Shown here: piece after piece, positions 53,948 through 63,795 of the stretch | How positions within the stretch are numbered: position 1 is the first letter of the stretch | How the letters are laid out: each line of letters opens with the position of its first letter | DNA from: Marinomonas rhizomae | Lineage (GTDB): Bacteria > Pseudomonadota > Gammaproteobacteria > Pseudomonadales > Marinomonadaceae | Assembly: GCF_024397855.1 (NCBI RefSeq) | Contig: NZ_CP073343.1 | Span: forward strand, 4,278,001 to 4,342,000 | Length of the DNA stretch: 64,000 bases | Reading direction: 5' to 3' | The notes under the pieces: generated by a model | Database searches by the model: none | What the model was told of the DNA's origin: nothing | What the model saw: only the letters and a program-made list of their open reading frames with translations | Translations under genes and position numbers: made by a program

Positions 53948-55165
53948 ATGGCTTTTGACACTTCCTCGCTTCGTCACCTATTCCCAATTTTGGCGCAGCC
54001 TGCTTACGATCATCCGTTAATCTATTTGGATAACGCCGCGACGACACAAAAGCCCTTATCAGTATTGGATGCCATTCAAGATTATTACCGCAGCTATAAC
54101 GCCAATGTCCATCGCGGCGCACACTTCCTGAGCGACCGAGCAACTAACCGCTTTGAGCAGGCTCGTGACACTGTGGCAAGCTTTATCAATGCTCCCGAAA
54201 AAAGCCATGTGATTTGGACCAAAGGCGCGACCGAAGCCATCAATACGGTCGCGTTTGGCTTAGAACACCTGATCGAAAAAGGCGATGAAATCCTCATTAC
54301 CAGTTTGGAACATCATGCTAACCTTGTGCCTTGGCAGCAATTGGCCTTTCGCACTGGCGCTCGATTACGTATTCTGCCATTAACGTCCAATGGCGAATGG
54401 GAACCTGAATTCAGCCACTATTTCACCGATAGAACACGTATTTTTGCAGCAACGCAGATCTCCAATGCCATTGGCGCCAGCACACCTCTGCAAACCATGC
54501 TTGATCATGCTAAGCAACAAGACGCGTTTACTCTTGTCGATGGCGCTCAAGCCGTGGCGCACTACCCTGTTGATGTACAAACACTGGATTGCGACTTCTA
54601 TGTTTTCTCTGGCCACAAGATGTACGGACCAACTGGCATTGGTGTGTTATATGGCAAAAGTCATGCATTGGAAGTCTTGATGCCGAACCAAACTGGCGGC
54701 GAAATGGTGCGTCATGTTTCTTATCAAGCGACTGAATTCAATGTTTTGCCTTATCGCTTGGAAGCAGGGACGCCGCATATTGAAGGCGTTATTGGATTGG
54801 CGACGGCCTGTGATTTTCTGAACGCGCAGGATCGTATCGCCTTGCTAGCTTGGGAGCAATCCCTCGCCTCTCATGTCTATTCGCGTCTTCACAAAGAAGG
54901 TGGCATCGATATTTATTCACCAGAGAAAAACACGACTTTGGTTTCTCTAAGTGTACCCAATATTCATACTTTAGATTTAAATGCTTATCTAGATAGCCAA
55001 GGTGTCGCGGTTCGAGCTGGCAGCCACTGTGCCCATCCATTAATGGCGCAACTTGGCGTGGCTGGAACCTTGCGCGCTTCGTTTGCCTGCTACAACACCA
55101 TGGAAGAAGCCAACCGCTTTTGTGACGTACTGCTAGAAGCCATAGACTTATTGAATGATGAGTAA
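53948..55165 (+). CDS. sufS: Cysteine desulfurase, SufS/CsdA group
   Basis: 405 residues, group II cysteine desulfurase. PLP Lys224 in VFSGHKMYGPTGIGV, catalytic Cys361 in VRAGSHCAHPLM, HHANLVPWQQLA with the ring-stacking His, and the end TLRASFACYNTMEEANR. It strips sulfur from cysteine to a persulfide for Fe-S assembly or tRNA thiolation, activated by the SufE-like protein 6 bases downstream. The rest of the suf operon (sufBCD) is not here, so a CsdA-CsdE role is equally possible; sequence around the PLP lysine (LDCDFYVFSGHK) is closest to SufS. Confidence 0.92.
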   Translation: MAFDTSSLRHLFPILAQPAYDHPLIYLDNAATTQKPLSVLDAIQDYYRSYNANVHRGAHFLSDRATNRFEQARDTVASFINAPEKSHVIWTKGATEAINTVAFGLEHLIEKGDEILITSLEHHANLVPWQQLAFRTGARLRILPLTSNGEWEPEFSHYFTDRTRIFAATQISNAIGASTPLQTMLDHAKQQDAFTLVDGAQAVAHYPVDVQTLDCDFYVFSGHKMYGPTGIGVLYGKSHALEVLMPNQTGGEMVRHVSYQATEFNVLPYRLEAGTPHIEGVIGLATACDFLNAQDRIALLAWEQSLASHVYSRLHKEGGIDIYSPEKNTTLVSLSVPNIHTLDLNAYLDSQGVAVRAGSHCAHPLMAQLGVAGTLRASFACYNTMEEANRFCDVLLEAIDLLNDE

Positions 55166-55171
55166 CAAGTA

Positions 55172-55579
55172 ATGACAGATTCTTTAAATCAACAAAAGCC
55201 TGCAAACATCAAAGAACAACTACAAGCTTGCCGTAGTAAAGAAGAAACCTTCAAAGCCTTGGTAACACTAAGCAAAACCCTAACGCGTTTAACAGCTGAA
55301 GAAAAAACCGAAGACAACAAGGTAAAAGGCTGCGAAAGCGCGGTTTGGCTAATCATTGAAGAAAAAGATGGCCAGCGTCATTTCAAAGCCGACAGCGACG
55401 CCAAACTTATGCGCGGTGTGCTGGTCGCCATATTGAGCTTGGTAGAAGGAAAAACACTCGCGGCTATTCAGAAAATGGACCTAAAGTCAGAGCTGGGAAA
55501 ACTTAACTTATCAAGTTACCTCACCAGCTCCAGAACCAATGGTGTATTGGCGATTTTGGATAAAATCAGCGCTATGTGA
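55172..55579 (+). CDS. sufE: SufE-family sulfur acceptor
   Basis: 135 residues of the SufE/CsdE fold. The acceptor cysteine is Cys54 in KVKGCESAVWLI, matching VRGCQSQVW-type motifs; FKADSDAKLMRGVLVAILSL is the conserved helix of the family. It accepts persulfide sulfur from the desulfurase and passes it on. It starts six bases after sufS, indicating one operon, and ends five bases from the convergent LysR gene with no room for a separate terminator. Confidence 0.9.
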   Translation: MTDSLNQQKPANIKEQLQACRSKEETFKALVTLSKTLTRLTAEEKTEDNKVKGCESAVWLIIEEKDGQRHFKADSDAKLMRGVLVAILSLVEGKTLAAIQKMDLKSELGKLNLSSYLTSSRTNGVLAILDKISAM

Positions 55580-55584
55580 TTCTT

Positions 55585-56508
55585 CTATTTCAGCATCACA
55601 ACACAGTCATTATTAAACTCACGCATCGTTTTAGCGACCTTTTGAATACTCTGAGTAAAACTGTATAAAGACTTATGTTGTCGAGCATTAGTTGGGTACG
55701 CCAGTCCATAAGGATAATAGATAGCTGGTTCAAACGGACGAATCACCACACCATTCCCTTCCCACACTCGCGCAGCAAAAGGCTCTAAAACCGCCACAGC
55801 TAAACCAGCAGCAATCATGGCGTAACCAGTATGTGATGTGTCTATCATGATGCGCTGTTTGATCTGTGATTTTACGGAATTTAAAACCCCACCTAACTCG
55901 CTCCAATAGACAGGCGAACTGTCGACCACGGTGAGTACGGTTTCGCCGATTAAATCTTGTGCACAAATCACTTCTTTTTTTGCTAATGGATGATCAGATC
56001 GAGCCGCGAAAACAAAGCGAGCATTACCAATAAATTCCCGTTCAATTCCTATTAATTGGGGCAATTCCAATCCTATAGCTAAATCAACCGAGCTCGTTTG
56101 CAGTTTCATCACCAACTCAGCCATGCTGTCGGTATGAATGGTAACGCGTTCCTCTGGAAAGAATTTCTTGTGTTCCTGCAAAGCAAGTGGCAATAAAGAG
56201 GTAGCAATCGCCGATGTACTGGCAATTTTTAACTCACTTGGCGTTCTTGTTCGAATTTTTGACGCCACCGATTCCAGCTTCTCTAGCCCTAAAAAACTCT
56301 CTTCTACAGAACGAAAGAATTCCGTCGCTTCATGAGTTGGGTGTAGTCGCCCTTTACGACGGTCGAACAAAGAAAAACCTAACGAATGTTCAAGATCACT
56401 GAGCAAACGGCTCACTGCTGGCTGAGAAACATGCATTTCGGCCGCGGCCGCGGCTGTCGTTCCGCGCAACATGATGTAACGAAACGCCTCTACTTGCCTG
56501 AATTTCAT
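55585..56508 (-). CDS. LysR-family regulator of the adjacent peptide operon
   Basis: 307 residues. N-terminal winged HTH (FRYIMLRGTTAAAAAEMHVS then QPAVSRLLSDLEHSLGFSLF) and a type 2 periplasmic-binding-fold effector domain (about 90-295: SELKIASTSAIATSLLPLAL, SSVDLAIGLELPQ, MIAAGLAVAVLEPF). It is divergent from the peptide transporter-carboxypeptidase operon across 208 bases, the classical layout for a LysR activator and its target (inference). It shows no similarity to its sufE neighbour in role; they are convergent and only five bases apart. Confidence 0.9.
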   Translation of the reverse strand: MKFRQVEAFRYIMLRGTTAAAAAEMHVSQPAVSRLLSDLEHSLGFSLFDRRKGRLHPTHEATEFFRSVEESFLGLEKLESVASKIRTRTPSELKIASTSAIATSLLPLALQEHKKFFPEERVTIHTDSMAELVMKLQTSSVDLAIGLELPQLIGIEREFIGNARFVFAARSDHPLAKKEVICAQDLIGETVLTVVDSSPVYWSELGGVLNSVKSQIKQRIMIDTSHTGYAMIAAGLAVAVLEPFAARVWEGNGVVIRPFEPAIYYPYGLAYPTNARQHKSLYSFTQSIQKVAKTMREFNNDCVVMLK

Positions 56509-56716
56509 ACAGCGAGCCTCTTATTTAATAACATTTGTTTATCAAGCATACAATAATATAAGTGGAAGTCATCGAGTTAAATAAACATTATGAAAGTAGG
56601 CAAAGAATATGAATTTCGAAAACAACTTAGGTATTTTTATCACACACTCACTTAATCAGGTTGCGAGTTAACCCAAGAGCCTGTGCCAAACGCATTTTGA
56701 TAGTAAGGATTATTTC

Positions 56717-58549
56717 GTGACAGACATCCCATCCGCTCCAATACTGACCATCGAAAACTTATCGGTGGAATTCGGTCAATCTCGCGTTATTGATGATCTT
56801 AATTTTTCTGTCATGGCCGGCCGAACACTCGCCATAGTTGGGGAGTCTGGTTCAGGAAAATCTGTTACATCTCAATCCATTATGCGTCTAGCAGACACAA
56901 CAGGAGCATCTTATCCAACGGGGCGGATCCTCTTTTCCACAGAAAAGGGCGAAGTGGATCTACTCTCTCTTTCGCAACAACAAATGCGTTCTATCCGCGG
57001 CAAAGACATTGCAATGATCTTTCAAGAGCCAATGACTTCGCTGAACCCTGTTTTCACCATCGGCGATCAAATTTCAGAATCCCTGTCTTTGCATAAGAAG
57101 GTTTCAAAAGCTGAAGCCCTAGAAGAAAGCGTCCGACTATTAAAAATGGTACGACTTCCAGACGCTGAAGACATGCTTAAACGTTACCCCCACCAGCTAT
57201 CTGGTGGTATGCGCCAACGCGTGATGATTGCCATGGCGTTAGCTTGTCGACCTAAAATTCTTATTGCCGACGAGCCAACAACCGCTCTTGACGTCACTAT
57301 CCAAGCACAAATTCTAACCATCCTGCACGATCTCCAAAAAGAGCTCGATATGGCGGTAATTTTTATCACCCATGATATGGGAGTTGTTGCCGAAATAGCG
57401 GACGACGTTGTAGTGATGTGGAAAGGCAAAAAAGTCGAGCAAGGGCCCGTCAAAGAACTGTTCGCCAACCCTAAACATCCTTATACCAAAGCCTTATTAT
57501 CCGCCGTACCAAAGCTCGGAAGCATGACAGGAGAAGCCTTCCCTAAGCGTTTTCCTATGACGATTATGGACGAAGAAACGTCTCGTATTGTGGGCGAAGA
57601 AAAAACACAAGATACAGCCAAATATGATGAAGGTCCTTTATTGTCAGTACGAAATCTAGTGACTCGCTTTGACAGTAAAAAAGGCTTTTTTGGCGGCGTT
57701 ACGCACCGTGTGCATGCGGTAGAAAAAGTTAGCTTTGATATTTTTCGGGGAGAAACTCTCGCTCTTGTCGGTGAATCAGGCTCAGGCAAATCAACAATAG
57801 GGCGAACCATTCAACAACTGCAACATGCCACCAGCGGCGATATTAGCTTCGAAGGCAACCCGTTTGCCACTATGAACAAAGCCGACAAGCAGCGCTTACG
57901 CCAGGAAATACAATACATATTTCAAGATCCTTTAGCATCTCTTGATCCAAGAAAAACCATTGGCTTCTCCATTGCAGAACCCATTAAGACTCACAACTTA
58001 ATTCGCGGTGAAAAGAATATTCAGAAAAGAGTTCATGAGCTATTAGAGCGAGTTGGATTAACGGCTGAACATGCTAAACGTTATCCTCATCAGTTTTCAG
58101 GTGGTCAGCGTCAGCGTATTTGTATTGCCCGAGCACTCGCATCAAACCCTAAACTGATCATTGCCGACGAGGCGTTATCAGCGCTTGATGTGTCTATCCA
58201 AGCACAGATCATTAACCTCTTTATGGAGCTTCAGGAAGAGCACGGCATCGCCTATTTGTTTATCAGTCACGATATGGCTGTGGTCGAAAAAATGAGCCAT
58301 CGAGTGGCGGTACTGTATCTTGGGCAAGTGGCCGAACTTGGCTCTCGCCAACAAATTCTAGAAACACCATCTCACCCTTACACGCAACGTTTACTTAGCG
58401 CTGTGCCGATTGCTGATCCAACCATTAAACGTGATTTAGGTCGCTTGAGTGGCGAGATTCCAAGCCCTGTTAGACGAGTAGGAGACGAACCTCGCATCCT
58501 GCCTCACAAAGAAATCGCGCCGGGACATTTTGTTGCTGACGCATCATAA
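56717..58549 (+). CDS. Dipeptide/glutathione-type ABC transporter, fused double ATP-binding protein
   Basis: 610 residues holding two ABC ATPases in one chain, as in GsiA/YliA. First domain: Walker A GESGSGKS near 40, [49 protein letters not shown]. Second domain (from about 310): GESGSGKS near 352, [47 protein letters not shown]. In the second Walker B the usual Pro of DEP is Ala (DEALS). Starts at GTG 56717 with AAGGAT seven bases upstream. It powers the two permeases encoded downstream. Confidence 0.92.
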   Translation: MTDIPSAPILTIENLSVEFGQSRVIDDLNFSVMAGRTLAIVGESGSGKSVTSQSIMRLADTTGASYPTGRILFSTEKGEVDLLSLSQQQMRSIRGKDIAMIFQEPMTSLNPVFTIGDQISESLSLHKKVSKAEALEESVRLLKMVRLPDAEDMLKRYPHQLSGGMRQRVMIAMALACRPKILIADEPTTALDVTIQAQILTILHDLQKELDMAVIFITHDMGVVAEIADDVVVMWKGKKVEQGPVKELFANPKHPYTKALLSAVPKLGSMTGEAFPKRFPMTIMDEETSRIVGEEKTQDTAKYDEGPLLSVRNLVTRFDSKKGFFGGVTHRVHAVEKVSFDIFRGETLALVGESGSGKSTIGRTIQQLQHATSGDISFEGNPFATMNKADKQRLRQEIQYIFQDPLASLDPRKTIGFSIAEPIKTHNLIRGEKNIQKRVHELLERVGLTAEHAKRYPHQFSGGQRQRICIARALASNPKLIIADEALSALDVSIQAQIINLFMELQEEHGIAYLFISHDMAVVEKMSHRVAVLYLGQVAELGSRQQILETPSHPYTQRLLSAVPIADPTIKRDLGRLSGEIPSPVRRVGDEPRILPHKEIAPGHFVADAS

Positions 58550-58595
58550 CAATAACAATCTATCCAACTATCACAAAAGAACGGAGCATTGAAAA

Positions 58596-60125
58596 ATGAA
58601 CAGTAAAAAATCGTTAGGGATGGTATTAAAAACCCTCGCTATTACCGGCAGCTTAACGGCTGCAAGCTTAAGCTTTGCCAGTACATTAACCGTATCTTCA
58701 CCACAAGATCCAGGAAGTTGGGACCCAATCGATACCTTTTTGGTCAATTGGGCCTCCGTTGCAACCAATATTTATGATGGTTTGACCTATCGTGGCCCAG
58801 ACCTAAAATTACAGCCAGGCCTTGCTACCTCTTGGGAACAATTGGATAACGGCAAACGCATTCGTTTTACATTGCGCCAAGGCGTTAAATTTCACAATGG
58901 TGAAGACTTTAATGCCGCAGCCGTGAAATTTACCTTTGATCGTTTAATGGGTGACGAAGGCAAAAAAGGCCCACAACGTTCCAATTATTCGGCTATTGAT
59001 TCGGTCGAAGTCATTGATGACTATACCGTCGATTTTCATCTAAAAGCAGCCGATCCAGTGCTACTTACTAAGCTGGCCGGTTACGGCGCCATGATAGTGC
59101 CGCCAAAATACATTCAAGAAAAAGGCGAAGACTTTTTCAATACCCATCCAGTTGGCACAGGGCCATTTAAGTTTGCCTCTTACGAGCCAAAAGTAGGTAT
59201 CAAACTAGAAGCCTACGCAGATCATTGGGGTGGCGCTCCAAAGCTAACCAACCTGAATTATCGTTTTATCAGCGAGCCTTCTACCGCCGTGGCTGAACTA
59301 CAATCTGGACGCGTTGATTTGGTTATTCCGCCAACCATCCCGATTGGCATGATTACTACTATCGAAAAAGACCCAAACCTTAAAGTAGTCACTACCACCA
59401 GCCCAACCGTTTATGCCCTACGTTTTAACACCAAAAATGGCATTACAAAAGACGAAAAAGTCCGTAAGGCATTGATTTATGGGGTAGATCGTCAGGCAAT
59501 CATTGATTCCATTTTAGGTGGTCAGGCAACTCCAATTGCCAGTTTCCAAAGTGCCATTTCCTTTGGTGACGATCCATCCATGACGCCGCTTCCTTATGAT
59601 CCAAACAAAGCAATGCTACTTCTTAAAGAAGCAGGTATTAAACCTGGCACTAAGATTCAAATAGACATCCGTGGTAATGACGCCACGTTTAACGAAGTGT
59701 CACAAGCCGTTGCTAGCTATCTACAAATTGTCGGTCTAAACGCCACAATCAAGCCCTATGAAACCAATGTGCTGCTGAATGACATTATTCCGGCTGGTAA
59801 GACAGGTGAAATGTTCCAACAATCTTGGGGTGGTTGGACACTGGATTACGACAATACGGCGTATTTCATGTACCACTCAGGCGAAAAGTGGAATCCATAT
59901 GACAGCGACCCAGCATTAGACAAACAGTTGGAGTCTCAGCGCTCTATTACAGATCGCGCTAAGCGAGAAGAGATTCTGCAGTCCATTGCTAACTACACGG
60001 CAAACCGCGCTTTAGAAATGCCGCTGTACAGTCTGAATGCTATTTTTGGTGTATCTAAAAGAGTGAAGAACTTTACTCCTGTACCTGATAGTCGTTTGCG
60101 CTTAACCGATGTCACTGTCGAATAA
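58596..60125 (+). CDS. Dipeptide/glutathione-type ABC transporter, periplasmic binding protein
   Basis: 509 residues, SBP_bac_5 family, with a Sec signal peptide (1-28, ending LSFAS). Motifs include DPIDTFLVNWASVATNIYDG, IRFTLRQGVKFHNGEDFNA, HPVGTGPFKFASYEPKVG and VRKALIYGVDRQAIID, resembling GsiB/DdpA more than OppA. Substrate probably short peptides, given the peptidase at the operon's end. ACGGAG eight bases before ATG 58596; 46 bases after the ATPase gene. Confidence 0.9.
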   Translation: MNSKKSLGMVLKTLAITGSLTAASLSFASTLTVSSPQDPGSWDPIDTFLVNWASVATNIYDGLTYRGPDLKLQPGLATSWEQLDNGKRIRFTLRQGVKFHNGEDFNAAAVKFTFDRLMGDEGKKGPQRSNYSAIDSVEVIDDYTVDFHLKAADPVLLTKLAGYGAMIVPPKYIQEKGEDFFNTHPVGTGPFKFASYEPKVGIKLEAYADHWGGAPKLTNLNYRFISEPSTAVAELQSGRVDLVIPPTIPIGMITTIEKDPNLKVVTTTSPTVYALRFNTKNGITKDEKVRKALIYGVDRQAIIDSILGGQATPIASFQSAISFGDDPSMTPLPYDPNKAMLLLKEAGIKPGTKIQIDIRGNDATFNEVSQAVASYLQIVGLNATIKPYETNVLLNDIIPAGKTGEMFQQSWGGWTLDYDNTAYFMYHSGEKWNPYDSDPALDKQLESQRSITDRAKREEILQSIANYTANRALEMPLYSLNAIFGVSKRVKNFTPVPDSRLRLTDVTVE

Positions 60126-60160
60126 GCACTTCTACCTTTCTTAACTCTCTAAGGTAAACA

Positions 60161-60193
60161 GCATTGCTCAGTCTATTACTAGCTGAGCAATGC
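60161..60193 (+). terminator. intercistronic hairpin after the binding-protein gene
   Basis: GCATTGCTCAG (60161-60171) pairs perfectly with CTGAGCAATGC (60183-60193), followed by CCATTGTTTTT. Expected to attenuate the transcript so that the binding protein exceeds the permeases. It also covers an upstream TTG (60164), excluding it as a start. Confidence 0.7.
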
Positions 60194-60217
60194 CCATTGT
60201 TTTTAAAAGGAAAAGTC

Positions 60218-61141
60218 ATGGCAAACTTTTTAATGAAACGATTTCTGCAAGCAGTATTTGTGCTGTTAGCCGTTACCCTAATCGTTGCTTTTGCTATACG
60301 TCTAACCGGAGATCCAGCTCTGATGCTGACTCAAGGCGCAGGCAGTGTGACCGAAGCAGATCTGATGTTGATTCGAGAAGCACTAGGCATCAATAAGCCC
60401 TTTTTTGTTCAGTACTTTGAGTTTCTTAAAGGCTTATTTAGCTTCGATTTTGGTCGTAGTTTCATGGGCGGAACGCCGGTGGCGGATCTTATCAGTCAAT
60501 CTTTGCCTGCCACTCTCATGCTTGCGGCATCCGTTATGATTATCTCTATCTTGATTTCCATTCCTTTAGGCATTAAAGCCGCTGTTTCCAAAGGGAAATG
60601 GGTAGATCAAACGATTCGTATCCTATCTCTTATTGGTTTGTCTTTTCCAAATTTCTGGTTAGCACTCATGCTGGTTTTAGTCTTTTCTATCTGGCTGCAG
60701 TGGTTACCGCCAAGCGGTATGGATGGATTTGCTAGCTTCTTAATGCCCGCATTTACCATGGCCATTATTCTGACTGCTACCAACGTTCGCCTGGTCCGCT
60801 CATCAATGCTTGAAACCCTTCAAGCGCAATACATCATGGTCGCTAGAGCAAAAGGGCTTAGCGAAAATAAAGTGCTTTATAAACATGCGTTACGTAATTG
60901 TGCGATTCCATTGATTACCTACTTTGGCCTGCAATTCGGTGGCTTATTAGGCGGGATTGTCATCATTGAGCGCGTCTTCAATTGGCCGGGACTTGGCACA
61001 CTTGCCTTCGATGCGGTAAGTGGGCGCGACTACCCTGTGCTGCAAGCCGTTATCACCATCCTGTCCATGCTTATCGTTAGCGTTAACCTATTGGTTGATA
61101 TTGCCTATGGCTTGATCGATCCACGCATTCGTACGGAGTAA
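60218..61141 (+). CDS. Dipeptide-type ABC transporter permease (GsiC/DppB-like)
   Basis: 307 residues from ATG 60218 with AAAAGGA upstream. Begins MANFLMKRFLQAVFVLLAVT, the membrane entry of DppB-type permeases; periplasmic part ALGINKPFFVQYFEFLKGLF and DFGRSFMGGTPV; ATPase-contact loop YIMVARAKGLSENKVLYKHA with LRNCAIP; end DIAYGLIDPRIR. It forms the channel with the next gene's product. Seven bases separate them. Confidence 0.93.
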   Translation: MANFLMKRFLQAVFVLLAVTLIVAFAIRLTGDPALMLTQGAGSVTEADLMLIREALGINKPFFVQYFEFLKGLFSFDFGRSFMGGTPVADLISQSLPATLMLAASVMIISILISIPLGIKAAVSKGKWVDQTIRILSLIGLSFPNFWLALMLVLVFSIWLQWLPPSGMDGFASFLMPAFTMAIILTATNVRLVRSSMLETLQAQYIMVARAKGLSENKVLYKHALRNCAIPLITYFGLQFGGLLGGIVIIERVFNWPGLGTLAFDAVSGRDYPVLQAVITILSMLIVSVNLLVDIAYGLIDPRIRTE

Positions 61142-61148
61142 TCACACT

Positions 61149-62000
61149 ATGTCAGCGAATCGTTTTAGTGCCTCTTTTTCTCGCTATAAAAGCTTAGAGT
61201 TTATTCTCGGTATTTTATTGACCGGAGGTATTTGTTTTTTAGTCGTGTTTTCAGACTTCCTCTTTCAAGGTGCGGATAAAATCAATTTATCAGCTCGCCT
61301 ATTAGAACCCTTTACTCATACAGGTCATTTTTTTGGTACCGATCCTCTAGGTCGAGATGTGATGGCCCGTGTTATTTCTGGAGGTAAAATCTCTCTTCAG
61401 GTCGGCTTTTTATCTGTCACTGGAGCCGTCATCTTTGGCGTTATTATGGGTTTAGTCTCAGGCTACTATCGTGGCTTCTGGGATGTGATCGTGATGCGCT
61501 TTGCGGATGTTCAACTGGCGATGCCCTTTATTCTGTTGGCCATTACTTTTATCGCCATTGTTGGTGGCGGTTTGGCTAATATGATTTTCTTACTGATTAT
61601 TTCCCAATGGGTTCAATACGCTAGATTGGTTCGTGGCTCGGTTTTGTCTCTTCGTGATCGTGAGTTTATCCAGTCCGCACAAGCCATTGGCGTAAGTCAC
61701 TTTAGTATTCTGTTCCGTCACTTGCTGCCCAATCTTATTGGTCCTGTCATCGTTTTAATGACACTCAATGTGGCAAACAACATCTTGCTAGAAAGTAGTT
61801 TGACCTTTCTAGGACTTGGCGTCGATCCATTAACGCCAAGCTGGGGCGGTATGCTTGCCGATGGTCGTACCTATATTCAAAGTGCTTGGTGGGTCAGTGT
61901 CTTTCCAGGCTTTGCTATTTTGTTAACCGTTCTAGGATTGAACCTTTTAGGTGATTGGTTGCGCGACAGCCTTGACCCTACTGGCAGGACTTCACGATGA
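61149..62000 (+). CDS. Dipeptide-type ABC transporter permease (GsiD/DppC-like)
   Basis: 283 residues. Hallmarks of the DppC class: GHFFGTDPLGRDVMARVISG after the first membrane helix, PFILLAITFIAIVGGGLANM, contact loop FIQSAQAIGVSHFSILFRHL, and the end LNLLGDWLRDSLDPTGR. Partner of the preceding permease. Its stop overlaps the start of the peptidase gene by four bases (ATGA), coupling import and hydrolysis at the level of translation. Confidence 0.93.
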   Translation: MSANRFSASFSRYKSLEFILGILLTGGICFLVVFSDFLFQGADKINLSARLLEPFTHTGHFFGTDPLGRDVMARVISGGKISLQVGFLSVTGAVIFGVIMGLVSGYYRGFWDVIVMRFADVQLAMPFILLAITFIAIVGGGLANMIFLLIISQWVQYARLVRGSVLSLRDREFIQSAQAIGVSHFSILFRHLLPNLIGPVIVLMTLNVANNILLESSLTFLGLGVDPLTPSWGGMLADGRTYIQSAWWVSVFPGFAILLTVLGLNLLGDWLRDSLDPTGRTSR

Positions 62001-63751
62001 CTCATATTTTCTCCACCACCATTACACCAACTACTCATAAGTTGATCGAAAAATTTGGCAAACCTAAATATCAAGGGCAGCTTATTGAGGCTTGGGTCTT
62101 TGCCGATAAAGAGCATCGTCAACAAGCTGAAGCTGCACTATTGGGTTTTGGGGTAAAAGCCAAACTTCGCAGCGCTTATAAGCCACTATTGCACTTCTTT
62201 TTAGAAGACATTGATGTGTTATCGAGCCAAATATCTCGTATTGAAGTGCATTACCCTTTGCACGAGGCAGCTTCGGAGAAGCGCTTTTTACTGGAGACTT
62301 ACCCGTTAACAAGCTTAGTGGGTAAAGCAAATATCCATTTTATTGCCAACCCAAATTCAAGCGATTGTTATGAGGTGATTTTACGTTCAGCAACGGGAGT
62401 ACAAACACAACATAAGGTTTTTGCTCCTAATCATCTGCACCTAGATCTTATTGATCAAACTCACCTGTCACCAACAGGTTGGCTAAAAATAACGGATTCG
62501 GAAGGCAAAATAGCGTTCAACGAACGTCTTATTACCGATTATGAATCTCTGTTCTTAGCTGGAATGAAGGCTACTTCACAATACCCTTGGTCTGATTCAG
62601 AACCGTATTTCGAAGAGCTAAATATCCAAGTGTCTTTGCCTTGGCAAGCGCAATACATAGATTACAAACAAGAAACCATCAGCCTAAGTGAAGCGCTACA
62701 CGAAGATTTTTATTTCTCATTACAAGAATGGTTCAAAATCAAGGCAGGCTATCAGCCAAATGACAGAGAAGGACAACCTGGTCAAATCGTCCCTGAGATA
62801 AATCATACTGATGAAAATGTTCTCAGCATCAAGGTCGAAACTCGACCTTATCAAAGACAACATTCAACAGGTCAGCAGATACTAGAAGTAGCCGATGCGC
62901 CGATCAGTATGGAACAAGTAGAAATAGAGCTGGCAAAAATAACAGGCGATACTTTCACTGCTAATACAGTGACTGGACGTAAAGTGAATGCTCGCTATCA
63001 TAAAGGAACAGACTTTCCGGTCATGATCAGTGGCGGACAGCACGCTAATGAAACAACCGGTGTGGTTGGAACGTTACGCGCCGCTCAAATTCTTAATCAA
63101 CAACAAGGCAGCCACTTTACCATCTCACCACTAGAAAACCCTGATGGCTATGCTCTGCATCAGAGGTTGATCAAAGACAACCCTCATCATATGCATCATG
63201 CAGCTCGCTATACCGCCTTAGGTGATGACTTAGAGTATCGTGTGAAAGGAGCACTTTATGAAAAAGAAATTCGCCATAAAGCACGAAAAATAAGCCAAGC
63301 ACAGTTACATATAAACCTGCATGGTTATCCATCACATGAATGGACTCGCCCGCTTTCTGGCTACGTGCCTCGTGGTTTTGATATGTGGACCATACCCAAG
63401 GGGTTTTTCTTGATTTTACGTCACAGTGCTGATGATAAATGGGCAGCTTATGCTGAGGAGTTCGTTCACCAAGTAACACTAAAACTGATTAATATTCCAG
63501 GTGTTTTGGCGTTCAACAATGAACAAGTTGAGTTGTACAGAAAGCATGCTGGCGAAACAAACTTTCGCATCATAAACAGCTTCCCTTGCCTGATTTCTCA
63601 CGGCAAACCCGAAGACATTCCAATGCAGCTTATTACTGAATACCCTGATGAAACCATCTATGGAGAACATTTCATTACCGGTCATGATGTACAAACGACC
63701 ACAGTCTTAGCGGCTTATGAAGTGCATCAGTTATTGTCTTCGAATCAATGA
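61997..63751 (+). CDS. M14-family zinc carboxypeptidase-like protein
   Basis: 584 residues, no signal peptide, so probably cytoplasmic. Residues 1-320 form an unfamiliar N-terminal region; residues 330-580 are an M14 carboxypeptidase-like domain: zinc ligands His349 and Glu352 in GGQHANETTG, third ligand His442 in INLHGYPSHEW, and candidate catalytic Glu548 in ITEYPDET; NPDGYALHQRL is also typical. It would trim peptides brought in by the transporter encoded just upstream, with which it is translationally coupled. Exact substrate unknown; the long N-terminal region may define it. Confidence 0.82.
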   Translation: MTHIFSTTITPTTHKLIEKFGKPKYQGQLIEAWVFADKEHRQQAEAALLGFGVKAKLRSAYKPLLHFFLEDIDVLSSQISRIEVHYPLHEAASEKRFLLETYPLTSLVGKANIHFIANPNSSDCYEVILRSATGVQTQHKVFAPNHLHLDLIDQTHLSPTGWLKITDSEGKIAFNERLITDYESLFLAGMKATSQYPWSDSEPYFEELNIQVSLPWQAQYIDYKQETISLSEALHEDFYFSLQEWFKIKAGYQPNDREGQPGQIVPEINHTDENVLSIKVETRPYQRQHSTGQQILEVADAPISMEQVEIELAKITGDTFTANTVTGRKVNARYHKGTDFPVMISGGQHANETTGVVGTLRAAQILNQQQGSHFTISPLENPDGYALHQRLIKDNPHHMHHAARYTALGDDLEYRVKGALYEKEIRHKARKISQAQLHINLHGYPSHEWTRPLSGYVPRGFDMWTIPKGFFLILRHSADDKWAAYAEEFVHQVTLKLINIPGVLAFNNEQVELYRKHAGETNFRIINSFPCLISHGKPEDIPMQLITEYPDETIYGEHFITGHDVQTTTVLAAYEVHQLLSSNQ

Positions 63752-63795
63752 GAAAAACATAGGGCCAGATAAACGGTATTTGTCAGGCCTTATGA

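Noticed and set aside
56640..56700. TTGGCAC on the minus strand before the LysR/peptide operon as a sigma-54 element
   Set aside because: The -12 part reads CTTGG instead of TTGC at the required distance.
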